Program-made: the position numbers and the translations under genes
Origin: Cylindrodendrum hubeiense
Lineage: Eukaryota; Ascomycota; Sordariomycetes; Hypocreales; Nectriaceae
Direction: 5' to 3'
Assembly: GCA_014621425.1 (NCBI GenBank)
Contig: JAANBB010000087.1
Coordinates: forward strand, 1 to 64,000
DNA length: 64,000 nucleotides
Shown here: piece by piece, positions 10,075 through 20,027 of the stretch
Numbering within the stretch: the first letter of the stretch is position 1
Layout of the letters: every line of letters starts with the position of its first letter
The notes under the pieces: generated by a model
Seen by the model: only the letters and a program-made list of their open reading frames with translations
What the model was told of the DNA's origin: nothing
Databases searched by the model: none

Positions 10075-12679
10075 TTACCATCCATCACCCCACCCATCAT
10101 CATCATCCGCCGCCTTAGGCTTCATATCAATCTTCTTGGCGGAGACGGGTTTGGCAGCGGGTTTAGCCAACGGCTTCTTAGCAGCGGCTGACTTCGATAG
10201 GCCCTTTGGCAGTGGCTTGTGCAGTCCGGTCTTTTTGCTCGATTGAGCGGCCAACCATCCGGCAAAATCTGGCTCATCGCCGTTGTCGAATGGAGTCGCC
10301 GAGGCGGTCGCAGGCTGCTTCGCCGACTCTTTGGTAGATGAACCAAAGCCATCATCGTCTCCCATATCACCCCACGAGTCCACGCCTTCATCGGCATCAT
10401 CTGCCGGCCAGAAGGATTCGGCAACCGCACTGGCCGAAGATTTGCGCGACATGTCTGGCGGTGGTGATTTTACCGCTTGACGATGAAGGTTCGAGGCAGA
10501 GGACGTGGTCGGCCTCTTCGGCTCCGGTCCAGGAGACTGTACTGGTTTGGGAGAAACAGCCCTGGAACCAGTTTCGGTCTGGATTTCGCCTGCCGCAGCT
10601 GAAATTTTGTTTGTAAACGACGAGATAGCCCATCCTGTCCATCCAGCATTCTCGGTGGGCTGGGGTGTGCCCATTCGAGGTGTCGTCCCATCAGATGCCT
10701 GTGGGGGAGGAAGCACGCTGTCTGGCATAGCAGATGCGGCTTTCCGGATCTTCTGGAGATAGACGTCCAAGGTCCTGTTGGTAGCGTCACGAATGAGCTT
10801 CTCCTTGTCAATCAGCAAGGGGGAGACGACGGGGATGATCCTGCATGCGCAGTCCTCCTCTGTGAAGTATTCGGAAGTAGCGCCGAGCGCTAAAAGGGCG
10901 GCGTTTCTCGCGTGGAGGAAAGGATCCCTCAAAGATCGCGTGAAGGCGGCGATGAGGACCTTGGATCGAGACGATGACCCCAGATTCTTGGCAATCTTTC
11001 CAAGACAAATTGTAGTATTTGTTCGAATACCCGGTTGCTCATCGTTTGCCGTCCTTGCGAGTTGCTTAAGCAAATCACCGTTGATAGTACGGTCTGATAG
11101 TTTAGTAATGATGACAAGAACAGACTTCAACGTCTGCTCCCGGACGATAGGTGCCACGTCTGTAAACCCGCTCATCTGTGGCCATGTTAGCTTGGTCGTG
11201 CATAATCAGGCATGGGTTACAAACCAGTTGCGGGAAGATTTTGTCGTTGACAGTCTTTTGAGAGAGTCGATCAATCATCAACGGAAGGCTATCCAATAGG
11301 CAGACTCTGATGGCCCGGTCAGGATTCCCGAACATCCGTACCACAAACGGTGTGATCTTAGATTCGAAATCTTCGGCGGAGAGTTTAGTAGCAATCTTCA
11401 ATACTACTCCGACTGCCTTTGGGCCTCCGCCGCCAAACTCGGCGGATTTCATCAGCTCAGGCATAATCTTCATCTTGAAAAATTCCTCTGGGAAGTCGTC
11501 GCTGATTTCATCCAGACCACTAATATACGGTCAGTAAATCAGTGGTACAAGTGCACCTACCAAGCAACTCACGTTAAGAACTCCTCGCGTTCCTCAGCTG
11601 ACTTGATGTCAAGGTTGTCGATACCTTCCGTCAGTTTAATGAGAGAGCTATCAAAGAAGGACCCGGCCCTGTTTCCTTGGTCAAGAAAGTTGCCAACGGT
11701 AGTTCGGGCCTTGGGGTTAGCGTTGCAGAGGCGCTTGTAGCTCGAGTGCATCGTCGGTGGGATATTCTTTGTCTGGCCGGCCTGATCCGCTCCGGAGTAT
11801 TCGCCATTGAAAACCTCAAACAGCAGGGCTCCAAGGTTGAAAGCATCCACAGCTGTGTGGGGGTTCTTTTTGATCACCTCCCATCCTCCTCGGGCCAGTT
11901 CAGGGGGGGCATATCGACCGGCGTCTGGGACCATGCTGCCGTAGGTCTGTCGCGCTTGTTAGCTCACGGTTTCGGACAGGAACCAGGGCATACACACGTA
12001 GATGATTGACTCGTCGTCTTTGACGCTGCTCAAGACGTCAAATCCTCCCAACTTCCACTCTCCGCTCTCTGAAGTGTAAACGGATCCAACCTTGAGGCAG
12101 CCGTGAATAGAGGAAGCCTCGTCATTGATGAACTTGATCGTGCGCTGCGTTTTGATCAGCCATGTGAGTCTCGTCTAAACTCAAGTGTGGCATACCGCGA
12201 TGCTATGAACTCCCCATTTTATGGTTTCCGGGCTGAGGCTCTTTCTTCGGACGTGCCACCTCAACGGGACAACTCGCTCGGTCGCAATGTAGATGTAGGT
12301 TTCCGTCTGCACAGCGCATGATTAGCACAACGTCCCCTGCAATCTCGTACGACTCAAGATTTACCTCAACCGCATCAAGGACTTTGATCACGCCTGGGTG
12401 TCGAAGTGTTCGCAGCTTCTTGAGAGCGTTCTTGGCAAGGGGAAGTTGGGATCGGTTCGCGGTGATGTCGAAGGAGAAAATGCTGCAGTTCGAGCTGTCT
12501 TCCTGTAGTAACGGATTAGCGAAGGTTGGGCCATAGAAATAGGCCAGGTCAATTACCCTCTTTGTACCGTTGTACAGAGTCCAGATCGACTCGTCAATGT
12601 CGACAATGTCGCCAAAGTTGTAAGGGAAGGGAGGGCCCTGAGAGATGGCCGAGGCCACCGCCGACTTGAGGAAGTTCAT
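10075..12679 (-). CDS. SCY1-like pseudokinase (Cex1/SCYL1 family)
   Basis: A kinase-like protein of 762 residues of the SCY1 family, which in yeast and animals acts in tRNA nuclear export (Cex1) and COPI-dependent Golgi traffic. Exons: 12679-12557, 12502-12365, 12306-12196, 12144-11998, 11946-11573, 11519-11225, 11175-10075; all joins keep frame. Seen in order: a divergent kinase domain (about 1-260) with ALKKLRTLRHPGVIKVLD and ETYIYIATERVVPL; HEAT-like helical repeats (about 290-540) such as KITPFVVRMFGNPDRAIR; a low-complexity linker; and the C-terminal acidic-aromatic end DDDDGWGDGW, typical of the family. The catalytic HRD site reads SSIHGCL and the DFG site reads LGGFDVL, so it should be catalytically dead, as is known for SCY1 proteins. 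Confidence 0.93.
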
Positions 12680-14215
12680 GGCGGTGGTGCAGATGCGGTA
12701 GTCGCCTCTCTGGACAAGGACGAGGAGGGAGGACTATCCGTACAGCAGAGCGACTGTGAGTCGGGGCTAGGCAGAGACGACGTGGTATAAAATGAAACCG
12801 TAACCCGCCCCGTTAACTTACCGTATCGCAACGTGGTGTTGGTGTCGCTAAAGCTCCCCCGCGCTAAAACGGGTTACGTCGACACCCGGCCAGCTGAGCA
12901 GCCAGTGGGAGCGTGAGCGTGAGCGTGTGTGTGGGCGCGGAATGGCGGGGCTCTCGGCGTCGCTGTTATTCCCGCGCCGACAGCAGGCGAACGGGGCCCT
13001 CTTTGCCTGAAACGTCCTGAAGGAAGGCGCCGCCAAGGTGCGTTCTAGGTTCTAGGTTCTGGGTTCTGGTTCCTTCACTGCACCTTCCCAGCACCTTCCC
13101 CAGCGCCTCGCCAGCGCGGTCAGCACGGTCAGCGCGGTCAGCACCTTGCCAGCACTGCACGTCAGGTGCTCAGGCCAATCGCCAGCCACTCGGCCGCCAG
13201 CAGCCCGCCAGCAGCTAGCCGCCGACCAGCAACCAACCAACAAAGGACCGCTCGCATCACAGCCTTGCCATGAATCTCTTTCTTACATCCACAACTTTCC
13301 GTTGCGAGAGGCGCGGGTGTAGACCCATATCTGCGGCCCAAGAACCTCGTTTCCCGCCATTTCCCGGTTGTGGGGCATGATCTCAATCTCAAATCTCAAA
13401 TCTCAGGTCAACAACCGTGCAAACGCGTCCGCCATCCTCCCCGCAGTCACGACCACCTGCGTTGCGCACTCGACCCTCGGCGTCTCTCTCCGGTACGTGA
13501 GCCTCTCTCTTTCCTGTTCACTCCGTGGCAACCCGCCACTGTCGAATGATGCCCATGGTAAAAGGTCTGACTGAACGGAACCCTCTGGTCACGCCATCTC
13601 TCACTCTGGTTCCGCCGAGGCCGCTGCTGTCTCGGACAGTAAGCCTATCCATCTCGTCCCCAGCTTGACACATCCTCATCACATGCCTACGTGTTGCTGG
13701 AGTGCTTGGGGGCGTGCAAATCACTACCTGTATTGTCGCAACATGGAGTCTACGTCCTCGCTGCCTCTACGGATCTTGACCAAAGGCCGCGACAAACAGC
13801 AGGCCCATGTCTGCGCGGACAGCCAAGAGATGGTGTAACCGTTGCGGAGCCTAGCTTGACGCTCAAATTGATAACTGAAAAGATCTGACATCGACACACT
13901 TCCCATCATCAACATCTGCTTCTCAACCATGATCCTTGCATGCAGCTGACTTCCCATGTTGTGTTTAGTTGGTTCATTATCGAGACGCACCTGCAGCTCG
14001 GCTCACATTCTAGATCAAGTCGGTCAGCCGAGCTAGGTATGGGGCCATTAGAAGCCAGATGCAGCAACAGATGCAGCAACAGATGCCGCAATTACAGCCA
14101 GATTACCTCAACTTTCAACTCCACACTACAGCTTCGTTTGAGCGAACTGGTACGCGACACAGGTTTTATTACTATGCAGATTCGATAACCCTGCCATTCC
14201 CGGCATCTCATTTCC
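12680..14215. other. Intergenic region with short GC-rich tandem repeats
   Basis: A 1.5-kb divergent region between the SCY1-like gene and the gene at 14216. I recognise no gene. It holds a 7-bp repeat (GTTCTAG/GTTCTGG, about 13042-13071) and a 9-bp repeat (AGCGCGGTC/AGCACGGTC, about 13113-13145). Open frames over the GC-rich part are compositional. Confidence 0.5.
13042..13145. repeat. Two adjacent short tandem repeats
   Basis: A 7-bp unit GTTCTAG occurs about four times with drift, followed about 40 bases later by a 9-bp unit AGCGCGGTC repeated about four times. Both lie far from either coding region. Confidence 0.75.
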
Positions 14216-16090
14216 ATGTCAAATGTGGACATGGCTCAGGACCATGTGTTGTCCGACATGAGCGGGGGCTGCGTTGCGCCTAGTTGCGATTCCGCAACTC
14301 TACCACCCTCGATTCTCTGTAACACACATCAAGAGCACAGCCTTAGCCCTGTCCCTTGCGGCGGTCCTTCGTTGAAAAACAACTTGCCTAGGGTTACTCA
14401 TTTATCAGAATCGCGGCCTGTAGCTAGGAGAGGTCACAGCCGCATTTGGATGCCATCGTCAGTTCGTACTTCGCTTAAGCCCCAAGCATCTCCGAGCCCG
14501 AATGAGGTCGCAAAAGGAAAAAAAGCCACTGAGTCACCAATGGGATCGAAACAACAATCACCATGCAGCTCAGAGAAAGTGGAAGCTCCCACCAAGCCTG
14601 ACCCTGTTGCCCGGAATGACAAGAGCATGAGCCCACCCAAAGACCTTGGCAACGGTTACCAGGAGCAACATTTAATTTCGGTCAATGTCCCTAAGTTCAG
14701 CAACCGATTACAAGAAAACGGACATGTCCCAGCGTCTAACGTATCCCCCCCAGAGAGGAGCCACTCCCCAGAGGCCTCAGATCGGGCACTCTTGAGTCCG
14801 AAGGACAGGGCAGGAAAACATCAGAGTGTATCCAGTACTCCCGAGAGGACCGATCCTATTGTCTCCAGTTCGATATCGAACAGCCACCAGGCATCACAGA
14901 CTCGTGAGGACAACGATTTGGAGGATGAGGGAGTAGAAGTGTCTCCCATCATACCAGCTTCAGTGTCAACACCAGAACCCATGAGCAATGGCCAATCTCC
15001 CAGCAAAATCCCCTGGGCCAATTCACCCTCTCCTATCAGTCAGGCACAAAGTTTCGCTTCTCCAAACACCACAGATTCCGGGGAAATGTCTGATGATGAG
15101 ATCGATGACGAAGATGAGGAGCCTCTCATTCGTTCGCGCTTGGGCAAGAGGAGATTCACCACGATGGACCACGATGACACTAGAAGTACTCTAGAACCGT
15201 CATTGGAGCCAGAATGTAACAATTCCCAAAGTCCCCAGGTTCTCGCCCAAGAGTCAGATGATGATGTGCCAATGGATCTGGAATCACCCACCATATCACC
15301 ACAACATCGCCGCGACGGTGATGCACATAACAGCGGTACCAGTAATTCTTCGCATATCGAATGTCCTGTGGTGTCGACGGTCATCACCCGTTCCAGAGTG
15401 AGAAGTGAGGCGCGCAGGGCAAAGAAGCTGGCCGAATTTGACTCAAAAGCATTTGACGCATTAATATATCAGCAGACTGGGTCGACGTCACCTAGCGGTG
15501 TTTCCGTCCCAACTCGTTCTCCCAAAAAGGTCATGATGATGAAAGAGGATGACAGACTGGCTCTGCATGTGAACCCAGCCATTCACGGGATGCATAATCG
15601 ATCAGAAGAATGGTATCAGAAAAAGGCAAAGGAAATCGAAAGTCGTGGAGGGCGAAAAGCCTGGTTTGGAAAGGTTCTTGAGAGGCAACGATTCGTACGT
15701 TCAGCAGAGGCTGAGGCAGAGAAGGAACACCAAAGGGTTCTGCGAACAGGGGCAATGCCTCCTCGTCGAGATCCACAGCCTTGGATGTACAAGAAACCCC
15801 TGGACTTTGGAGACATTCCAGAGAAAGATCTCCCAGAGGATGTGAAGAAGAACAAGGCATGGTTGAAGGCGTGTGCCTGGCATCGCGAGACGAATAACCA
15901 ATCTCGCCAGCGGCATGTCCATGTGCGGAGGATAGCAAAGGAGGCCAAACAGCATGCCAATGTCCAGAGGACGGCAAAAGAAGCTAAACGGCATGCCCTC
16001 GTCCAGGGGGCGACAGAAGAGACTAACCGATTTTACATGGATGCATTGAAAAGCCACGACATGTATGGCAAAGAGCAATCAAGAAACTAG
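14216..16090 (+). CDS. Hypothetical disordered protein with a repeat-built basic C-terminus
   Basis: An intronless ORF for 624 residues; no family is recognised. Residues 1-60 hold a Cys/His group CVAPSC-x10-CNTH that resembles a small zinc knuckle. Residues 60-390 are Ser/Pro/Glu-rich and probably disordered, with an acidic run EMSDDEIDDEDEEPL near 290. A basic patch RSRVRSEARRAKKLAEFD follows near 395. Residues 450-560 look helical and are the most protein-like part (RKAWFGKVLERQRFVRSAEAEAEKEHQRVL, split here by description only at its ends, followed by PWMYKKPLDFGDIPEKDLPED). The tail has three 13-residue repeats of the form H-x-x-V-x-x-x-A-K-E-A-K-x (15914-16030). Composition suggests a nuclear, perhaps chromatin-associated protein, but that is inference. 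Confidence 0.7.
   Translation: MSNVDMAQDHVLSDMSGGCVAPSCDSATLPPSILCNTHQEHSLSPVPCGGPSLKNNLPRVTHLSESRPVARRGHSRIWMPSSVRTSLKPQASPSPNEVAKGKKATESPMGSKQQSPCSSEKVEAPTKPDPVARNDKSMSPPKDLGNGYQEQHLISVNVPKFSNRLQENGHVPASNVSPPERSHSPEASDRALLSPKDRAGKHQSVSSTPERTDPIVSSSISNSHQASQTREDNDLEDEGVEVSPIIPASVSTPEPMSNGQSPSKIPWANSPSPISQAQSFASPNTTDSGEMSDDEIDDEDEEPLIRSRLGKRRFTTMDHDDTRSTLEPSLEPECNNSQSPQVLAQESDDDVPMDLESPTISPQHRRDGDAHNSGTSNSSHIECPVVSTVITRSRVRSEARRAKKLAEFDSKAFDALIYQQTGSTSPSGVSVPTRSPKKVMMMKEDDRLALHVNPAIHGMHNRSEEWYQKKAKEIESRGGRKAWFGKVLERQRFVRSAEAEAEKEHQRVLRTGAMPPRRDPQPWMYKKPLDFGDIPEKDLPEDVKKNKAWLKACAWHRETNNQSRQRHVHVRRIAKEAKQHANVQRTAKEAKRHALVQGATEETNRFYMDALKSHDMYGKEQSRN
15914..16030 (+). repeat. 39-bp tandem repeat, three copies, in frame
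   Basis: Three exact-length 39-bp units (15914-15952, 15953-15991, 15992-16030) encode 13-residue repeats HVHVRRIAKEAKQ, HANVQRTAKEAKR and HALVQGATEETNR. The copies have diverged in sequence, the third most of all, while length is kept. Confidence 0.9.
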
Positions 16091-16904
16091 GGAAGTGCTT
16101 TGCGAGAGACAACGCAAGCCAAGCCGCTTTTAAGCGGTTAGAAACGGCGGGTGCCGTCATGCAGGCGTTACGGATTGATGGAAACTACTGTTCACAGGGA
16201 TTTTGCCAGGAAATGGAGACCAGCATTCGGGTGGTGTTGGGTTCAATGAGCTTGGCTCCTGCAGCAGGGAGGGAATAGCATTCATTGCATTGTGCTTACT
16301 TGTTGGACAAGGGGTAAACGTAGCCACACATGCCTCACAAGATATTTAACAACCATACGCCTCAAAGCGCATAATCTGACACCAAAAACAAATAAGTATT
16401 ACTATCCACACACTATCCACACATGTGGAGGTTGCTGTTCGCACACCCCCGTCTGCAGCTATTTAAACAAGAATTATCACCAATGCATCAAATATCATAT
16501 TCAAGCAGGGGACACCAGGAAGACTAATTATTAGTGTTGACACATCCTACCTAATACTGGTCTATATTATTTACTGACTTGGACTAATAGCATGACTATG
16601 TCTTTAGGTCAAGGTAGTATACTCACGAGCTGGTGCATTGTTTAGCTGTGTTGTAGATGCTCAAGATTGTATCTTCGAAGAGCACTACGCAAAATTACTT
16701 AAGACAAAGGTAATTAGAAATCAAACAGAACAACTGGTATTTGCTATATACTATCTATCGCTCGGACATTTTCCCGCCTAGACGCCACTGTTACAAAACA
16801 TCCAAACCCTAGAGAAGCACATGAACCAAACCAACGGCCAAACAAAACGAGAGAGGGTCGTCAGGGTCATTCGCAGTGTCGGTTCTCTTGCCCGGTACGC
16901 CCTT
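16091..16904. other. Intergenic region between convergent genes
   Basis: About 800 bp, AT-rich between 16290 and 16760. No gene is recognised. The part next to 16905 is the aconitase 3' UTR. Confidence 0.5.
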
Positions 16905-19371
16905 CTACACGCCCTTGGACAGCAGGTTCAGGGCGCTACCGGCGAGGATGAAGCCAGCCTGGTCCTTGGTGACGGCGTGCTTGGTGGGGATGAGGAACTC
17001 GTCGCCCGCGGCCTTGGTGACACGGAGCTGGACCTCGCCCTTGCCGCCGTTCTGGAGCATCTCGAGGAGGCCGACGGTGGCGACCTCGTCGCCGGCGCCG
17101 ATCCTGTCGTAGTCGGCCTCGTTCTCAAAGGTCAGGGGGACAACGCCCTGCTTCTTGAGGTTGGTCTCGTGGATGCGGGCGAAGGACTTGGTGAGGACGA
17201 CGCGGGCGCCGAGGTAACGCGGCTGCAGGGCGGCGTGCTCACGGGCGGAGCCCTCGCCGTAGTTGTGCTCGGCGACGACGAGCCACTCCTGGCCGCGCTT
17301 CTTCCACACCTCGCCCAGCTCGGGGATGGTGTGCTTGGAGCCGTCGAGGTCGTAAGCGACGTTGACCTCGCCCGTCTCGCCGTTGATGGCGGTGTTGAGC
17401 GTGTTGGTGCTGATGTTGGGCAGGTGACCCTTGTACTTGAGCCAGGGGCCGGCGGCCGAGATGGTGTCAGTGGTGCACTTGCCGGTGACCTTGACGAGGA
17501 CGCGGAGGCCGGAGAGGTCCGAGTCGGGGAACGGGGGGAAGGGCTTGAGGAAGGCCAGGCGCTCCGAGGTGGGGGAGATGGCGATCTCGGTGCTGGCGTC
17601 GGGCTCCTGGGACAGGACGCCGAGCTCGGGGTTTCCGGACTCGAAGGGAGTCGGGGGGCCCTCGAGGCCGTGGGGAGGAGAGAACTTGAAGTCCTTGCCG
17701 TCGGGGGTCTTGATGGTGTCGGTCACGGGGTTGAAGGTGGTCGAGCCGGCAAAGGCCATGGCGGTGACGACCTCGGGCGAGGCGAGGAAGTTCATGGTAT
17801 CGGGGTTGCCATCGTTTCGGCCACGGAAGTTGCGGTTATACGACGTCAGGATGGCGTTGCTCGTACCCTTGGTCACGCCGTCCTGTCGCTGCCACTGACC
17901 GATGCAGGGGCCGCAGGCGTTGGAAAGCACAATGCCGCCGGCGTTCTCAAACGTCTCCAGGGTGCCGTCGCGCTCGAGGGTGGCGCGGATCTGCTCGCTG
18001 CCAGGGGTGATGTAGAAGTCAGCAGCGGGCTTGAGGCCGGCCGCGGCAGCGTCCTTGAGCAGGCTCTCGACGCGGGTCATGTCCTCATAGGAGCTGTTGG
18101 TGCAGCTGCCGATGAGGCCGGCGGACAGAACCTCGGGCCACTTCTGGTCCTTGACGACTTCCTTGAACTTGGACAGCGGGGTGGCCAGATCGGGGGTGAA
18201 GGGGCCGTTGATGTGGGGCTCCAGCGTCGACAGGTCGATGGTGATGAGCTGGTCGTACTCGGCACCCTCGTCGGCATTGAAGCGCCACTGGGCATCGGGG
18301 TCAGTGCTGTTGCTGGCGAAGTTCTCTAGGGCAGCGATATTGTCGTTGGCGTGCGCTCGGCGGGTCGAGTCGAGGTATCTGGCTGTCGCACTGGTGTAGG
18401 GGAAGATGGACGTGGTTGCGCCAACCTCGGCGCCCCTGCAAATCGTTAGCACCAATGTTTCAAGAACAGGATAGAGGGTTCACTACATATTACATATTGT
18501 CGACATGCCAGTCGCGCTCAGCGTGTCGACTCCGGGACCGAAGTACTCGATGATGGAGCCAGTGCCGCCGCGGACGGTCAGCTCACCAGCCAGGCGCAGG
18601 ATGACGTCCTTGGGGGACACCCAGTTGTTCAGCTTGCCGATGAGCTTCACACCCAGGATCTTGGGGGCCTTGAGCTCCCAGGGCGCACCGACGAGGGCCT
18701 CGACGGCGTCAGCACCGCCAACACCAATGGTGACGGTGCAGAGACCGCCGGCGTTGGGGCTGTGGGAGTCGGTTCCCAGCATCATGAGGCCGGGGAGGGC
18801 GTAGTTCTCGAGGACGGTCTGGTGGATGATACCGGCACCGGGGGGCCAAAAGTCCATGCCGTACCGGCGGCCGGCGACTCGAGGAAATCAAAGACCTCCT
18901 TGTTGGTCTGGATACCAACCTCCAGGTCGTCCTCGGCACCCTTGTGGCCGACAATCAAGTGGTCGCAGTGGATGCTGGCGGGGATGGCAGGCTTGGCGAG
19001 GTTGCAGGACATGAACTGCAGAATGGCCATCTGGGCCGAGGCGTCCTGCATGTTGACACGGTCGGGGTTGAGGCGCAGGTTGGCCTTTCCGCGGACGTCG
19101 CGGCCATTGGCGGTGTCGGTGAGCAGCGACTCCTCGACGTTGTGGAGATGGCTGTAGAGGATCTTCTCGGCGAGCGTCAGGCGTTGCTTGCCGAGCACGC
19201 GGCGCACCTCGGTGTACTTGGTGTACAGCTTCTCGTAGGTGGGCGGCAGCGACTTGACGGTCGAGAAGCCCCGGCGGGCGTCTCTGGTCGCGGCGAGGGC
19301 GGCGGCAGGTCGGATGGCACTGGGACCGGCGCGTCGCAAGAGTTGCTGCCGAGGTTAAGAGTCAGTCATGT

Positions 19372-19405
<34 letters not shown>

Positions 19406-19509
19406 TGTGATGCTCAATTGCACCCCACAAAGAGCCACAGGGCGTGCAATTCCGGGCGACTCACCGTCATGGCGCCGCCTGAGCGACTGGCCAGCTCCAT
19501 TGAGGCCAT
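16905..19509 (-). CDS. ACO1: Aconitate hydratase, mitochondrial (apparent 1-base frameshift)
   Basis: Aconitase interconverts citrate and isocitrate in the TCA cycle using a 4Fe-4S cluster. Exons: 19509-19465, 19345-18487, 18435-16905, about 811 residues. Seen: an Arg-rich mitochondrial presequence ([16 protein letters not shown]), [10 protein letters not shown], the cluster cysteines in [12 protein letters not shown] and [24 protein letters not shown], and the C-terminal swivel domain with [18 protein letters not shown]. Near 18885 the reading frame changes: upstream runs into KEVFDFLES and downstream continues at [16 protein letters not shown] one frame over, as if a single C/G were missing after GAGTC. 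No GT-AG intron can explain this, and the total length is one base short of a multiple of three. Both sides are otherwise well conserved, so a sequence error is more likely than a dead gene. Confidence 0.93.
19373..19408. repeat. 6-bp microsatellite (CTGCGT)n inside aconitase intron 1
   Basis: Six tandem copies of CTGCGT (the last one CTGTGT) lie in the 119-bp first intron (19346-19464) of the aconitase gene. Confidence 0.9.
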
Positions 19510-20027
19510 GATGGGTGGTGCTCAGTCACGATGTACCGGAATACGGATGACTCGACGTTGACCGGGAGTCGTTCCTTGAGTTGGGTTTTTGGTGGGGGCG
19601 AGTTCGGGGGAAATTTTTGGCAATTGTAAATGGGCGGGATTGGATTGGAGTTTGACCGACAGATCTGGGGATGTGGGGTCCCCACCACCGCCGAGCACCG
19701 GCACAGTGGAGATGGATATTCCCTGATACGCAATCTAGGTACTCCACACAATGGTACTCCATACAATAGTACTCCATGCAATATACCATGTCATCTATAT
19801 AGTATCCTGCCTCTCTACCATCCTTTGTTCGTCCATAACAGTTACATAGTAAACCTACACCACCATGGCATAAATCAATCCCCCATTTCTCTGTCGACCA
19901 GTCCAATGTCCACCAGTGGTCGCTCCGTGCTTTGTTATTATTGCAAGACGGGGTCTTCGTTCCCAGCGTCCATCTTCAAATCCATCCATCCACTTCCATC
20001 ATACCTCCCACTGCCTCATTTTACCCT
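19510..20027. other. Intergenic region, aconitase promoter and nucleoporin 3' end
   Basis: About 520 bp; no gene. A short imperfect repeat based on GTACTCCA(T/C)ACAATG occurs three times at about 19738-19785. Confidence 0.5.

Noticed and set aside
16821..18329. 502-codon plus-strand ORF rich in Gly, Val and Leu
   Set aside because: It is the antisense shadow of the aconitase coding sequence, a common effect of third-position C bias.
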